Shown: piece by piece, positions 24,201-31,932 of the stretch
Layout: each line of letters begins with the position of its first letter
Numbering within the stretch: position 1 is the first letter of the stretch
NCBI RefSeq assembly: GCF_039522005.1
Contig: NZ_BAAADA010000044.1
Coordinates: 1 to 36,116 of the forward strand
Origin: Alkalibacterium indicireducens
GTDB taxonomy: Bacteria; Bacillota; Bacilli; Lactobacillales; Carnobacteriaceae_A
Direction: 5' to 3'
Length of the DNA stretch: 36,116 nt
Position numbers and translations under genes: made by a program
Notes under the pieces: model-generated
Seen by the model: the letters and a program-made list of their open reading frames with translations, nothing else
What the model was told of the DNA's origin: nothing
The model's database searches: none

Positions 24201-24828
24201 CTTAGGGCAGCAACAGCACGGATTCATCGACAGTGTCGGATTTGATCTGTATTCACAGATGCTCGAAGAAGCAGTTGCACGAAAACGCGGGGACAAGCGT
24301 CACCAGAAAACGGTGGTGGAAATGGATCTGTCGGTCGATGCTTACTTGCCTGGAACGTATGTCCAGGATGAACGTCAGAAAATCGAGCTGTACAAGCGTA
24401 TCAGACAGTTTTCTTCCGATGAGGACTATGTAGAACTTCAGGATGAACTGATCGACCGCTTTGGGGACTACCCTCAGGAAGTCGCAGATCTGCTCTCAGT
24501 AGGTCTGCTCAAGATGTACTGTGAACAGGCGCTAATAGAACTGATTAAGCGTGATGGAAACAATCTGACTGTCGTCTTCTCGAAGGCCGGAACGACGCGT
24601 CTTCCACTTCCTGAAGTGTTCAAGGCGCTTAAACCGATCACGTTGAAAACAGATATGCAGGCAGAGGAGAAACTGACTGTCGCATTTAAGCTGACCAGAC
24701 TGACGTCTGTCAATGAATGGCTGGATGCGCTGGTTCTCTTTTCTAAAAATACAGCTGAGTATCTGATTGAAAAAGAGAAAAGAGAAGAAGAGGAACAGCA
24801 GAAACAGTCAGCTGATCCACAGAAATAA
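21265..24828 (+). CDS. mfd: Transcription-repair coupling factor
   Basis: DNA translocase that displaces RNA polymerase stalled at lesions and recruits UvrA. The 1187 residues match the family (about 1180). It has an N-terminal UvrB-like region (1-350), a polymerase-interacting domain at about 495-560 (GDYVVHVNHGIGQF), a RecG-like helicase with Walker A GDVGYGKT at about 649-656 and DEEQ at about 749, the TRG region with LYQLRGRVGRS, and the C-terminal inhibitory domain. The GTG start is supported by AAGGAG at 21251-21256. The extreme C-terminus is Lys/Glu/Gln rich. Confidence 0.98.
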   Translation: MADLHTLISEKPSVKELFSQMGKKRKHLITGMAGSARTLVLKSLFEEESRQIVVVTQNVYHANQLITDLTGLIPDDQLFLFAVDDMIHAEMAVSSPESRAERVKALDFMLKNKPGVVVTSLAGARKLLPDPVLFAQAELLFSIGDEVELEQLQRKLAEMGYRREQKVSAPGEFSIRGGIIDVYPLTEEKPVRIELFDVEIDSLRYFDADTQRSEQNIETVKIIPATDTLLCIEEKDAIITRFEKALASSLKKTKDEDQQTNLNETVRDIMDTIKDETYSEELVRYADLLYKNKATLIDYASDDAIVVMDEYPRILENEARLEGEEGEWVTSQLTQGNILINQSFSKNFRDTLKGSELNQLYFSLFQKGMKGLRLDSIHAFQYRTMQKFFGQMNLVKTEMDRWVKQDYTVIVMTESEDRAEKVHQTLLNFEIPSTLSDRDHLKEGIIQVISGSVMTGFELPHEKIAVLTEKELFNRLPKKKPRRQNLSNAERLKSYSELDKGDYVVHVNHGIGQFMGMETMEIGGVHQDYLSVVYKDSSKLFIPVTQLNLLQKYVSSEGKTPKLNKLGGTSWAKTKKKVASQVEDIADELVELYAEREQRTGYAFSRDNAYQREFDDAFPYTETDDQLRSIREVKKDMEKDKPMDRLIVGDVGYGKTEVAMRAIFKAVQDGKQVAFLVPTTVLAQQHYNTMLERFADFPVEIGLLSRFRTGKQLKETVDGLKKGHIDVVVGTHRVLSKDIVFQDLGLLIVDEEQRFGVKHKERLKQLKSEVDVLTLTATPIPRTLHMSMLGVRDLSVIETPPANRYPVQTYVMEMNGAVVAESIKREMARGGQAFYLHNRVSTIEQRVDELQQLVPEARIAHAHGQMTEVQLENILYQFIQGEYDLLVTTTIIETGVDIPNVNTLIVEDADRMGLSQLYQLRGRVGRSSRIAYSYFMHQPNKILTEVSEKRLQAIKDFTELGSGFKIAMRDLAIRGAGNLLGQQQHGFIDSVGFDLYSQMLEEAVARKRGDKRHQKTVVEMDLSVDAYLPGTYVQDERQKIELYKRIRQFSSDEDYVELQDELIDRFGDYPQEVADLLSVGLLKMYCEQALIELIKRDGNNLTVVFSKAGTTRLPLPEVFKALKPITLKTDMQAEEKLTVAFKLTRLTSVNEWLDALVLFSKNTAEYLIEKEKREEEEQQKQSADPQK

Positions 24829-24899
24829 TCCGGTCAGACAGGAGAAGTATCCGTCCAGAACTGAGACGAATTGTCTGCAATGAACAAAGAATTTTATAT

Positions 24900-24927
24900 G
24901 CTGCCTGATGCTGTCGGAGCAGGCAGC
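24900..24927. repeat. Hairpin between mfd and the mazG-type gene
   Basis: GCTGCCTG (24900-24907) pairs perfectly with CAGGCAGC (24920-24927). No T-run follows, so it is more likely an RNA processing or stability element than a terminator. Confidence 0.5.
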
Positions 24928-24966
24928 ATCAAGCAGTTGGCAATACATCATCATAAGGAGGCAGTT

Positions 24967-26025
24967 ATGCACACCATCACTATAGTCGGGCTGGGACCTG
25001 GAGAAAAGCGGCAGATGCCGTTGAGTGTATATGAGAGGCTCATGAGCAGTCAGTCGATAATCGTCAGAACATCGGACCATCCTGCCCTGAACGAAATGAA
25101 AGAAGAAGGACTCGTCTTTGAATCGATGGACTACCTCTACGACCAGTATAGTAAAGATTTTAGTCAGGTTTATCAGTCGATTGTCGAAAAGCTGATAAAA
25201 GAAGCACAGAGCAGGGAAGTGCTTTACGCCGTTCCGGGTCATCCTATGGTTGCTGAGAAGACGGTCAAGGATCTGCTGGAACAATATGACAAGGTCGAAA
25301 TCCTGGACGGAAAAAGTTTTCTCGATGATCTTTTCAAAGCTGTCCGCATCGATCCGGTCGAAGGGTTCCAGCTGGTTGATTCCTTTGAGCTGAATCATGA
25401 TCTGGTACAGACTGGTCAGCACCTCATTGTCATGCAGGTGTTTAATGCCTTAATGGCAGGAGAGGTCAAATTGACTCTGATGGAAAAATATCCGGATGAT
25501 CATCAAGTGGCAGTTATCGATGGCGCGGGAACATCTGATGAAAAAGTACAGTGGCTGCCGCTATTTGAAATGGACCGTTTTGACGGCGTGTTCAATTTAA
25601 GGTCGCTGTATGTCCCTCCTTTATCAAAGGACGAACAAATCACGTCATTGTCCACTCTGCAGTATTATATAGACAGGGTTACCGGAGAAGATGGGGATGC
25701 ATGGATCATTGAGCAGACCCCGCTTTCCCTGGTGGAATACATCAGAGAAGAAACAGAAGAACTGATCGAAGCCATCGAACGGGAAGATATAGATAATTGG
25801 ATGGAGGAACTGGGAGACGTCCTTGTTCAGATACTTTACCAGACCAATGCAGCTGAAAAAGAGGGACTCTTTACATTCGAAGAGGTGCTTGGAAGTGTGA
25901 ACCGCAAAATGAGACGCCGTCACCCTCATGTCTTTGACGGTGTGAGTGCATCCACGCCGGAAGAAGTCGATGCCATCTGGCAGAAAATCAAACAGGAAGA
26001 GAAGAGGTTGAGAGATGAGACTTGA
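24967..26025 (+). CDS. YabN-like protein: tetrapyrrole-methylase domain plus single MazG domain
   Basis: 352 residues. The N-terminal half begins MHTITIVGLGPGEKRQMPLS, with the GLGPG loop of the SAM-dependent tetrapyrrole methylase fold, and carries VPGHPMVAEKTV. The C-terminal part (about 230-350) is a MazG nucleotide pyrophosphohydrolase with EETEELIEAIE and EELGDVLVQ, the Mg-binding acidic residues, and RRRHPHVFDGV. Bacillus YabN is about 490 residues with two MazG-type units; this one has a single unit, and the usual CPWD segment reads DAWI. The start at 24967 is chosen for AAGGAGG at 24955-24961; the longer frame from 24871 lacks such a site. It overlaps rqcP by 11 nt, so the two are coupled. 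A role in cleaning nucleotide pools is inferred. Confidence 0.88.
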   Translation: MHTITIVGLGPGEKRQMPLSVYERLMSSQSIIVRTSDHPALNEMKEEGLVFESMDYLYDQYSKDFSQVYQSIVEKLIKEAQSREVLYAVPGHPMVAEKTVKDLLEQYDKVEILDGKSFLDDLFKAVRIDPVEGFQLVDSFELNHDLVQTGQHLIVMQVFNALMAGEVKLTLMEKYPDDHQVAVIDGAGTSDEKVQWLPLFEMDRFDGVFNLRSLYVPPLSKDEQITSLSTLQYYIDRVTGEDGDAWIIEQTPLSLVEYIREETEELIEAIEREDIDNWMEELGDVLVQILYQTNAAEKEGLFTFEEVLGSVNRKMRRRHPHVFDGVSASTPEEVDAIWQKIKQEEKRLRDET

Positions 26026-26284
26026 TAAATTTCTTAAAGTGTCACGTATAATCAAAAGAAGATCTGTTGCAAAAGAAATTGCGGATAAAGACCGTATACA
26101 GATCAATGGAAAGACAGCTAAATCTTCGAGTTCAGTAGCAGTTGAAGATGAACTGACGATACAGTTCGGAAACAAAACACTGAAAGTTAGAGTCGATAAT
26201 ATAAAAGACACAACGAAAAAAGATGAAGCAAAAGATCTATATACTGTGCTGGAAGAGACCTATAAGGAGTCTGACAACAACTGA
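26015..26284 (+). CDS. rqcP: S4-domain ribosome-associated quality control protein RqcP
   Basis: 89 residues, an Hsp15-like S4 RNA-binding protein (YabO in Bacillus). The S4 core is MRLDKFLKVSRIIKRRSVAK and INGKTAKSS. In Bacillus the protein supports alanine tailing of nascent chains on split 50S subunits with RqcH. It starts inside the upstream gene (11-nt overlap), which implies translational coupling. RqcH is not in this window. A strong terminator follows. Confidence 0.93.
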   Translation: MRLDKFLKVSRIIKRRSVAKEIADKDRIQINGKTAKSSSSVAVEDELTIQFGNKTLKVRVDNIKDTTKKDEAKDLYTVLEETYKESDNN

Positions 26285-26294
26285 CTGATCAGTT

Positions 26295-26343
26295 AGACAC
26301 AATCAGAACCGCTTGATTTAGCGGAACTGATTGTGTCTTTTTC
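26295..26343 (+). terminator. Terminator after rqcP
   Basis: AGACACAATCAG (26295-26306) pairs perfectly with CTGATTGTGTCT (26327-26338); an inner CCGCT/AGCGG stem extends it, and T's follow. Confidence 0.92.
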
Positions 26344-26384
26344 ATTACAATTTAATTCTGGACCGGTTTCCTCTCCAGAGAATC

Positions 26385-26413
26385 TTTATCATTCGACTTA
26401 TTCTTGGTATACT
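26385..26413 (+). promoter_or_regulatory. divIC promoter, extended -10
   Basis: TGGTATACT (26405-26413) is an extended -10; the -35 TTTATC (26385-26390) at 17 bp is weak. Confidence 0.6.
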
Positions 26414-26456
26414 TTAATCACGATTCCCTGAATTGGAAGAAGGAGGAGCAATCACT

Positions 26457-26894
26457 ATGGGAAATAAAAAACCACGTATTGCCCGTATGAAAAACGACTT
26501 TATAGAAACGAAGACCCTGGAAAATATTAGAGCGCATAAAAGACATAAAAAGCTGAAAAGAAGGATGCGTATCATCGTCGCAGCAGGCATGCTTCCGGTT
26601 GTTCTGGCTGGAAGTACTCTGGCAAGAAATTATGTTAAACTTCAGGATCTGGAGGAACAGAGAGTGGTAGCACAGCAGGAACTGGAATCTCTGGACCTAC
26701 AGCAGAAAGAACTGGCTTACTATATCGGTCTCCTGGAAGATGAAGAGTATGTAGCCAAGCTGGCTAGAAGCGAGTATTATCTGACAAAGGATAACGAAAT
26801 CGTCTTCAGCTTCCCGGATGACCGAAATCCGGATCATCTGGAAGCCACTGATGAAAATCCGGACGCTGACGAAGAAGAAACGGATGAAGAATGA
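26457..26894 (+). CDS. divIC: Septum formation initiator, FtsB/DivIC family
   Basis: 145 residues, bitopic membrane protein of the divisome. A basic cytoplasmic N-terminus (about 1-38) precedes one membrane segment (about 38-57, IIVAAGMLPVVLAGSTLA), an extracellular coiled coil (about 60-95), the family segment YVAKLARSEYYLTKDNEIVF, and an acidic tail. Family partners are FtsL and DivIB. The TTG at 26433 overlaps the Shine-Dalgarno AAGGAGGAG, so the ATG at 26457 is used. It lies between rqcP and the S1 protein gene as in Bacillus. The acidic tail of about 25 residues looks lineage-specific. Confidence 0.93.
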   Translation: MGNKKPRIARMKNDFIETKTLENIRAHKRHKKLKRRMRIIVAAGMLPVVLAGSTLARNYVKLQDLEEQRVVAQQELESLDLQQKELAYYIGLLEDEEYVAKLARSEYYLTKDNEIVFSFPDDRNPDHLEATDENPDADEEETDEE

Positions 26895-26944
26895 CAAAAC
26901 CCGAACAATCGAGAGTGATTTATCAAGATTCTTCTATATAGACC

Positions 26945-26973
26945 TTTATTCTTAAAAATTTGCATGGTATAAT
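26945..26973 (+). promoter_or_regulatory. Promoter of the S1-domain gene, extended -10
   Basis: TGGTATAAT (26965-26973) is a consensus extended -10; the -35 TTTATT (26945-26950) at 17 bp is modest. It rules out the upstream start at 26960, since that lies before the transcript start. Confidence 0.7.
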
Positions 26974-27007
26974 TGTTTCAAATTATTTAGGAGGAAACAT
27001 AGAAAAT

Positions 27008-27448
27008 ATGTCAATTGAAGTTGGAAGCAAAGTAGAAGGTAAAGTCACGGGTATTGCCAATTTTGGTGCGTTTATTGATTTAGGCAATAACAAGACAGGG
27101 TTAGTTCACATCAGTGAAGTGTCAGACAGTTATGTAGAAAACATCAATGAAGAACTGGAAGTTGGCCAGACCGTTACAGTGAAAGTCTTATCTATAGCAG
27201 ATGACGGTAAAATCGGACTATCTATTCGCAAAGCCCAGGACAAGCCTGCTGAATCAGCTCCAAAACCTAAAGCGCCAAGTCGTGAGCGTTCAAGTTCTTC
27301 TTCAAATAAAAGAAGCAGCTCAGCTCCGAAAAAACAGGACTTCGACTCTCTAATGAGTTCATTCCTGAAAGACAGTGAAGACCGCTTGACCTCCATTAAA
27401 CGAAACACTGAAAACAAACGCGGTGGACGTGGCGGAAGAAGAAGTTGA
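27008..27448 (+). CDS. S1-domain RNA-binding protein (YabR-like)
   Basis: 146 residues. One S1 domain occupies about 1-75 (VGSKVEGKVTGIANFGAFID, then GLVHISEVSDSYV and KVLSIADDGKIGLSIR). The C-terminal half is a disordered Ser/Lys/Arg/Pro-rich tail ending GGRGGRRS, likely to add RNA affinity. In Bacillus the orthologue YabR occupies the same place between divIC and tilS (with a phosphatase gene in between that is missing here). Starts at ATG 27008 with AGGAGG at 26989-26994, a long 13-nt spacing. Probably ribosome or mRNA associated; the precise role is unknown. Confidence 0.9.
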   Translation: MSIEVGSKVEGKVTGIANFGAFIDLGNNKTGLVHISEVSDSYVENINEELEVGQTVTVKVLSIADDGKIGLSIRKAQDKPAESAPKPKAPSRERSSSSSNKRSSSAPKKQDFDSLMSSFLKDSEDRLTSIKRNTENKRGGRGGRRS

Positions 27449-27473
27449 CACATTAACATTTAAATCATAAGAG

Positions 27474-27508
27474 AAAGGGTTTGGGGGGAGTCCCTGAACC
27501 CTTTTTAA
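27474..27508 (+). terminator. Terminator after the S1-domain gene
   Basis: AAAGGGTT (27474-27481) pairs with AACCCTTT (27497-27504) with an inner GGG/CCC; T's follow. It lies only 33 bp before tilS, for which I see no separate promoter. Confidence 0.8.
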
Positions 27509-27541
27509 TTGGAATATCCAATGTCTGAAAGGTGGGAGAAG

Positions 27542-28948
27542 ATGGATCTGCTCCAGCAGTTTACTGGACACATTAGAACGCTCGATGCCTGGGAACCTGA
27601 CGAACCGGTCATCGTCGCAGTATCGGGAGGGGTTGATTCTGTCGTCCTCCTTGACCTGATGGGCAGGCTGCCAGAGGATGTCAAACCGAATATTATAATT
27701 GCTCATGTCAATCATCATCTGAGAGGGATCTCTGATGATGAGGAATCGGCAGTCAGAAAACTTGCTGAACGATACACTGTTCCTGTTTACGTCCATCACT
27801 GGCGAAAAGAAGACCACCCGGACTCAGGCATCGAGAAAGCGGCAAGAGATATTCGTTATTCCTTTTTCAAAGAAATTGCCCAGCGGATGGGCAGCCGTGC
27901 AGTTCTGACTGCCCATCATAAGGATGACCAAGTTGAAACGATCCTCATGAAGCTGGTCAGAGGCAGTGCGCTGGAAGAACTGAAAGGTATATCAGCTAAA
28001 CGATCAGAGGGGACAGTTACGATAGTCAGGCCACTACTGCCATTTACCAAGAAAAATCTGATATCCTACGCAGAACAAAGACAGCTGCGCTGGGCTGAAG
28101 ATGAGTCCAATGCATCGGTAAAGTTTACGAGAAATCGATACAGGCAGACAATTCTACCGCTTCTCAGATCTGAAAACCCAGCAGTTGACGATCATCTGAT
28201 CCGGTTTACAGAAGATCTCGATAGTCTTCTGTCCCTCTCTGCCCCATGTGTCGAAGAGTGGAAAAAAGACATACTATCATTTGATAATGACGCTCTGTAC
28301 ATCATGGTTCCTGCTCTTAAACAGGCGGATGAGGCCTTGCAGAGACGGGTACTGAGCAGTGGAATCAAACAGTGGTCCAGAAAGCAGTCCTACACTCTAG
28401 GGCACAAGCACATACAGATGATCATTGACTGGCTGAAAGCGTCTAGTCCTAATACGACACTGGATCTTCCGGGGGGGCTGACTGCAGAGAGAATGTACGA
28501 TCGCTGCATGATTCGAAAAAAAGAGTCTGACAGCAGGTATGAGATCGAAAGCGAAAATGAAATTGAGAAGAAACTGGCAGTCGGTCAATGGATCGAACTG
28601 GGGGACGGCAGCTCGATGGGATTGCTCACCTATGAATCATTCCGGTCCAGGGAATCAAGTCAGAATGAACGACATCTGTATCTTGGAATTCCGTTTCAGA
28701 GCACCCCATTGACGATACGTCACAGACACAATGGAGACAGGATGACTGTCAGAGGAATGACTGGAACAAAGAAAGTGAAAGATATTTTTATAGATCAGAA
28801 AATACCGAGAGAAGACAGAGAGCGGGCTTGGGTCGTGACAGACAGTACAGGTCGCATTTTATGGGTCGTTGACCTTAAGGAATCTGCATTGTCACTGGAC
28901 CCTAGAACTGATACAATTAGCTACGTACTCGTATATGAAAGAATGTAA
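27542..28948 (+). CDS. tilS: tRNA(Ile)-lysidine synthetase
   Basis: ATP-dependent enzyme that converts C34 of the AUA-reading isoleucine tRNA to lysidine; essential in most bacteria. The PP-loop AVSGGVDSVVLLDL is at about residues 24-37, followed by HVNHHLRG and TAHHKDDQVETILM. C-terminal domains follow as in the long (about 470-residue) Firmicutes form. The longest frame begins at 27509, but the ATG at 27542 is placed after AAAGGTG (27528-27534) and gives 468 residues, close to the Bacillus protein. The gene probably forms an operon with hpt (38 bp apart) and perhaps ftsH. Confidence 0.95.
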   Translation: MDLLQQFTGHIRTLDAWEPDEPVIVAVSGGVDSVVLLDLMGRLPEDVKPNIIIAHVNHHLRGISDDEESAVRKLAERYTVPVYVHHWRKEDHPDSGIEKAARDIRYSFFKEIAQRMGSRAVLTAHHKDDQVETILMKLVRGSALEELKGISAKRSEGTVTIVRPLLPFTKKNLISYAEQRQLRWAEDESNASVKFTRNRYRQTILPLLRSENPAVDDHLIRFTEDLDSLLSLSAPCVEEWKKDILSFDNDALYIMVPALKQADEALQRRVLSSGIKQWSRKQSYTLGHKHIQMIIDWLKASSPNTTLDLPGGLTAERMYDRCMIRKKESDSRYEIESENEIEKKLAVGQWIELGDGSSMGLLTYESFRSRESSQNERHLYLGIPFQSTPLTIRHRHNGDRMTVRGMTGTKKVKDIFIDQKIPREDRERAWVVTDSTGRILWVVDLKESALSLDPRTDTISYVLVYERM

Positions 28949-28986
28949 TTTTAAAAGTAAAGAGTAGATGAAAAGGAGATCATGAC

Positions 28987-29523
28987 ATGAGAAATGAAAT
29001 TGAAAGCATATTGATATCTGAAGAGGAAATTATGGAGAAAGTTCAGGAACTTGGTGAGCTTCTTGGCAAGGAATATGACGGGAAAAACCCTCTGCTGGTC
29101 GGTGTACTTAAAGGTGCTCTGCCATTTATGGCAGATCTAATCAAAAAAATGGATATACACCTGGAAATCGACTTCATGGATGTATCAAGCTACGGAAATG
29201 AAACGGTCTCATCTGGAGAAGTCAAGATCCTGAAAGACTTGGATACAAACGTCGAAGGCCGACACGTCCTTTTCGTGGAAGATATTATCGATACTGGAGG
29301 TACTCTGGCTTACCTGAAAGATCTTTTCAAATACCGTAAAGCAGCTTCGGTCAAAATCGTCACCCTGCTGGACAAGCCGTCCGGCCGCAAAATCGATATT
29401 CACGCCGACTGGGTAGGGTTTACAGTGCCGCACAAATTCGTAGTGGGCTACGGACTGGACTATGCTGAAAATTACCGTAACCTGCCATTCATAGGCGTGC
29501 TTAGGCCTGAAATCTACCAGTAG
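28987..29523 (+). CDS. hpt: Hypoxanthine-guanine phosphoribosyltransferase
   Basis: Purine salvage: transfers the phosphoribosyl group of PRPP to hypoxanthine or guanine. The 178 residues are of family length. The PRPP motif LFVEDIIDTGGTLAYL sits at about 96-111; VGVLKGALPFMADL and DFMDVSSYG are the loop segments, and FVVGYGLDYAENYRNLP is the typical C-terminal signature. Shine-Dalgarno AAAAGGAG precedes it. Its position between tilS and ftsH is conserved in Firmicutes. In some relatives Hpt and TilS interact and regulate ftsH; that is literature knowledge, not visible here. Confidence 0.97.
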   Translation: MRNEIESILISEEEIMEKVQELGELLGKEYDGKNPLLVGVLKGALPFMADLIKKMDIHLEIDFMDVSSYGNETVSSGEVKILKDLDTNVEGRHVLFVEDIIDTGGTLAYLKDLFKYRKAASVKIVTLLDKPSGRKIDIHADWVGFTVPHKFVVGYGLDYAENYRNLPFIGVLRPEIYQ

Positions 29524-29618
29524 TCAACTGACTTGTGAAAGAAGTATGGATTTTCAATGCTGAAACAACTAGTATATGGAATCATCAAACAAAATTCATA
29601 GCCAAAAATGGTCAAGTA

Positions 29619-29663
29619 TGGTAACATGATATGGTATGTTATTTTAAGTAAGTAACCTTAAAA
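29619..29663 (+). promoter_or_regulatory. ftsH upstream region with extended -10 elements and an inverted repeat
   Basis: TGGTAACAT (29619-29627) and TGGTATGTT (29632-29640) resemble extended -10 elements, both with weak -35s. TTTTAAG (29642-29648) and CTTAAAA (29657-29663) form an inverted repeat just downstream. No CIRCE or CtsR site was found. Confidence 0.4.
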
Positions 29664-29702
29664 TGGATCACAATCAAAATCAGTTGATAGATGGAGGATG
29701 AC

Positions 29703-31829
29703 ATGAAGAAAGGATTTTTTAAGAGTGGATTCTTCTACGTCATCGTGTTTCTTGCAGTTATAGGTATTGCAAGTTGGGCGACTAGTGGCGGTGGAGATCA
29801 GGCTTCAGAAGGGGTTAGTTCAACCCAGTTTATCGAATTTCTGGAAGATGATCGCATAGAAGAATTTCAGGTCCAGCCTACAGCTGGCGTATATGAGATA
29901 AGAGGACAGTTTCGAGAAGGACAGGAAGTAGAAGTTGAACAGGATCAGGATGTCACATTGTTCGGTAGTCTTGATCAGCAGCAGGCTTCCCGATTTACCA
30001 CTCATATTTTAGTTAACGACAGTGTCGTTGATGAAATGTTCTCATTAGCAAGAGAAAATGATGTTAATATTGTGTCGATCAAAGAGCCGACAACCGGTGT
30101 CTGGACCAGTCTTCTGTTTACATTCCTGCCGATGCTTCTGTTCATCGGATTCATCTACTTTATGATGGGTCAGGCTGGACAAGGTGGCGGAGCAGGCGGT
30201 GGACGCGGGGTCATGAACTTCGGCAAGTCCAAAGCTAAAGAAACGGATGCCAAGACAAGTAAAGTCCGCTTCTCTGATGTTGCAGGAGCAGACGAAGAAA
30301 AAGAAGAACTTGTTGAAATCGTTGAATTCCTTAAGGATCCAAGGCGATTCTCAAATCTGGGTGCCCGAATTCCAGCAGGTGTGCTGCTTGAGGGGCCTCC
30401 CGGTACAGGTAAGACCTTGCTTGCGAAAGCAGTAGCGGGTGAAGCCGGCGTGCCTTTCTTCTCGATCTCAGGTTCTGAGTTCGTTGAGATGTTCGTCGGA
30501 GTTGGGGCAAGTCGTGTACGTGACTTGTTCGAGACTGCCAAGAAAACTGCACCAGCCATCATCTTCATCGATGAGATTGATGCAGTCGGTCGTCAGCGTG
30601 GCGCTGGAATGGGTGGAGGTCATGATGAACGTGAACAGACACTTAACCAGCTGCTTGTTGAAATGGACGGATTTACCGGTAATGAAGGAATCATCGTCAT
30701 TGCGGCAACCAACAGACAGGACGTTCTGGATCCGGCACTTCTGAGACCTGGACGTTTTGACAGACGCATCATGGTCGGCAGACCGGATGTTAAAGAACGT
30801 GAAGCGATCCTAAAAGTTCATGCTAAGAACAAGCCGCTGTCTCCGGATGTCGATTTGAAAATCATCGCAAGACAGACCCCTGGATTTGCAGGAGCTGACC
30901 TTGAGAATCTGCTTAACGAAGCCGCGCTGGTCGCTGCAAGACGCGACAGTAAAGAAATTGAAGCGATGGATATTGACGAAGCACATGACCGGGTCATTGC
31001 GGGTCCAGCTAAGAAGGACCGAGTCATTTCCGAGACTGAACGAAGCATGGTTGCTTACCACGAAGCCGGACACACCATTGTCGGTTTGGTGTTAAGTGAT
31101 GCCCGTATTGTTCATAAGGTGACGATCGTCCCTCGTGGACGTGCCGGTGGATATGCCATCATGCTGCCTAAAGAAGACCGCTTCCTAATGACTAAGAAAG
31201 AGTTGTTCGAGCAGATCGTCGGCCTTCTGGGTGGACGTGTAGCTGAAGAGCTGATCTTTGGTTCTCAGTCAAGTGGGGCATCCAATGACTTCCAGCAGGC
31301 GACACAAATTGCCAGAAGCATGGTTACGGAATACGGGATGAGCGATCTGCTCGGTCCGGTTCAATACGAAGGCGGCGGACAAGTATTCCTTGGAAGAGAC
31401 TATTCTCAATCCAAGGCATATTCTGAACAGTTTGCCTATCAGATAGATCAGGAAGTTCTACGTATTCTTAATGAAGGACATGCAGAAGCTAAGCGAATCA
31501 TTGAGGAGCATAAAGAGTCTCATGAACTGATTGCGCAAAAACTTCTTGAGTTTGAGACACTTGATGAGAAGCAGATCAAGTCTCTGTTTGAAGAAGGCGA
31601 AATGCCAGCTAAAAAAGGAGAGAAGCCGACTGAATTCCCACGCGAAAGCGCAGAAGCTGACCGTGATCCTGAAGAGGAACAAATCGGAACATCCTTCGAA
31701 GAAGTAAAAACAGCAAGAGAAGAAAAAGAAAAAGCACGAGAGAAACAGTTCGAAGAAGCACAGTCAAATGAGTCCGACAGTGAAACAACAGACAAAGAAG
31801 AATCTTCTGAAGACGAAACGAAAGAATAA
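29703..31829 (+). CDS. ftsH: ATP-dependent zinc metalloprotease FtsH
   Basis: Membrane-anchored AAA+ protease that degrades misfolded membrane and regulatory proteins. It has 708 residues: TM1 about 6-26, an extracytoplasmic domain, TM2 about 130-152, a Gly-rich linker, and the AAA domain with Walker A GPPGTGKT at about 230-237, Walker B IIFIDEIDAVG and the second region of homology ATNRQDVLDPALLRPGRFDR. The zinc site is HEAGH with His453, Glu454 and His457. The last 100 residues form an acidic, Ser/Glu-rich tail, longer than in Bacillus, probably disordered. The ATG at 29703 is used because GGAGG (29693-29697) overlaps the upstream ATG at 29691. Confidence 0.98.
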   Translation: MKKGFFKSGFFYVIVFLAVIGIASWATSGGGDQASEGVSSTQFIEFLEDDRIEEFQVQPTAGVYEIRGQFREGQEVEVEQDQDVTLFGSLDQQQASRFTTHILVNDSVVDEMFSLARENDVNIVSIKEPTTGVWTSLLFTFLPMLLFIGFIYFMMGQAGQGGGAGGGRGVMNFGKSKAKETDAKTSKVRFSDVAGADEEKEELVEIVEFLKDPRRFSNLGARIPAGVLLEGPPGTGKTLLAKAVAGEAGVPFFSISGSEFVEMFVGVGASRVRDLFETAKKTAPAIIFIDEIDAVGRQRGAGMGGGHDEREQTLNQLLVEMDGFTGNEGIIVIAATNRQDVLDPALLRPGRFDRRIMVGRPDVKEREAILKVHAKNKPLSPDVDLKIIARQTPGFAGADLENLLNEAALVAARRDSKEIEAMDIDEAHDRVIAGPAKKDRVISETERSMVAYHEAGHTIVGLVLSDARIVHKVTIVPRGRAGGYAIMLPKEDRFLMTKKELFEQIVGLLGGRVAEELIFGSQSSGASNDFQQATQIARSMVTEYGMSDLLGPVQYEGGGQVFLGRDYSQSKAYSEQFAYQIDQEVLRILNEGHAEAKRIIEEHKESHELIAQKLLEFETLDEKQIKSLFEEGEMPAKKGEKPTEFPRESAEADRDPEEEQIGTSFEEVKTAREEKEKAREKQFEEAQSNESDSETTDKEESSEDETKE

Positions 31830-31840
31830 CAGCTGAAGGA

Positions 31841-31875
31841 GAAGAGGAGGCGTATCATTAGCCCTCCTCTTCTTT
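31841..31875 (+). terminator. Terminator of ftsH
   Basis: GAAGAGGAGG (31841-31850) pairs perfectly with CCTCCTCTTC (31863-31872), and a short T-tract follows. Confidence 0.75.
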
Positions 31876-31932
31876 CCATGTAAAATAAAGAATGAGAAGC
31901 AACAAATACTGAAATAAAGGATCGTGAATAGT

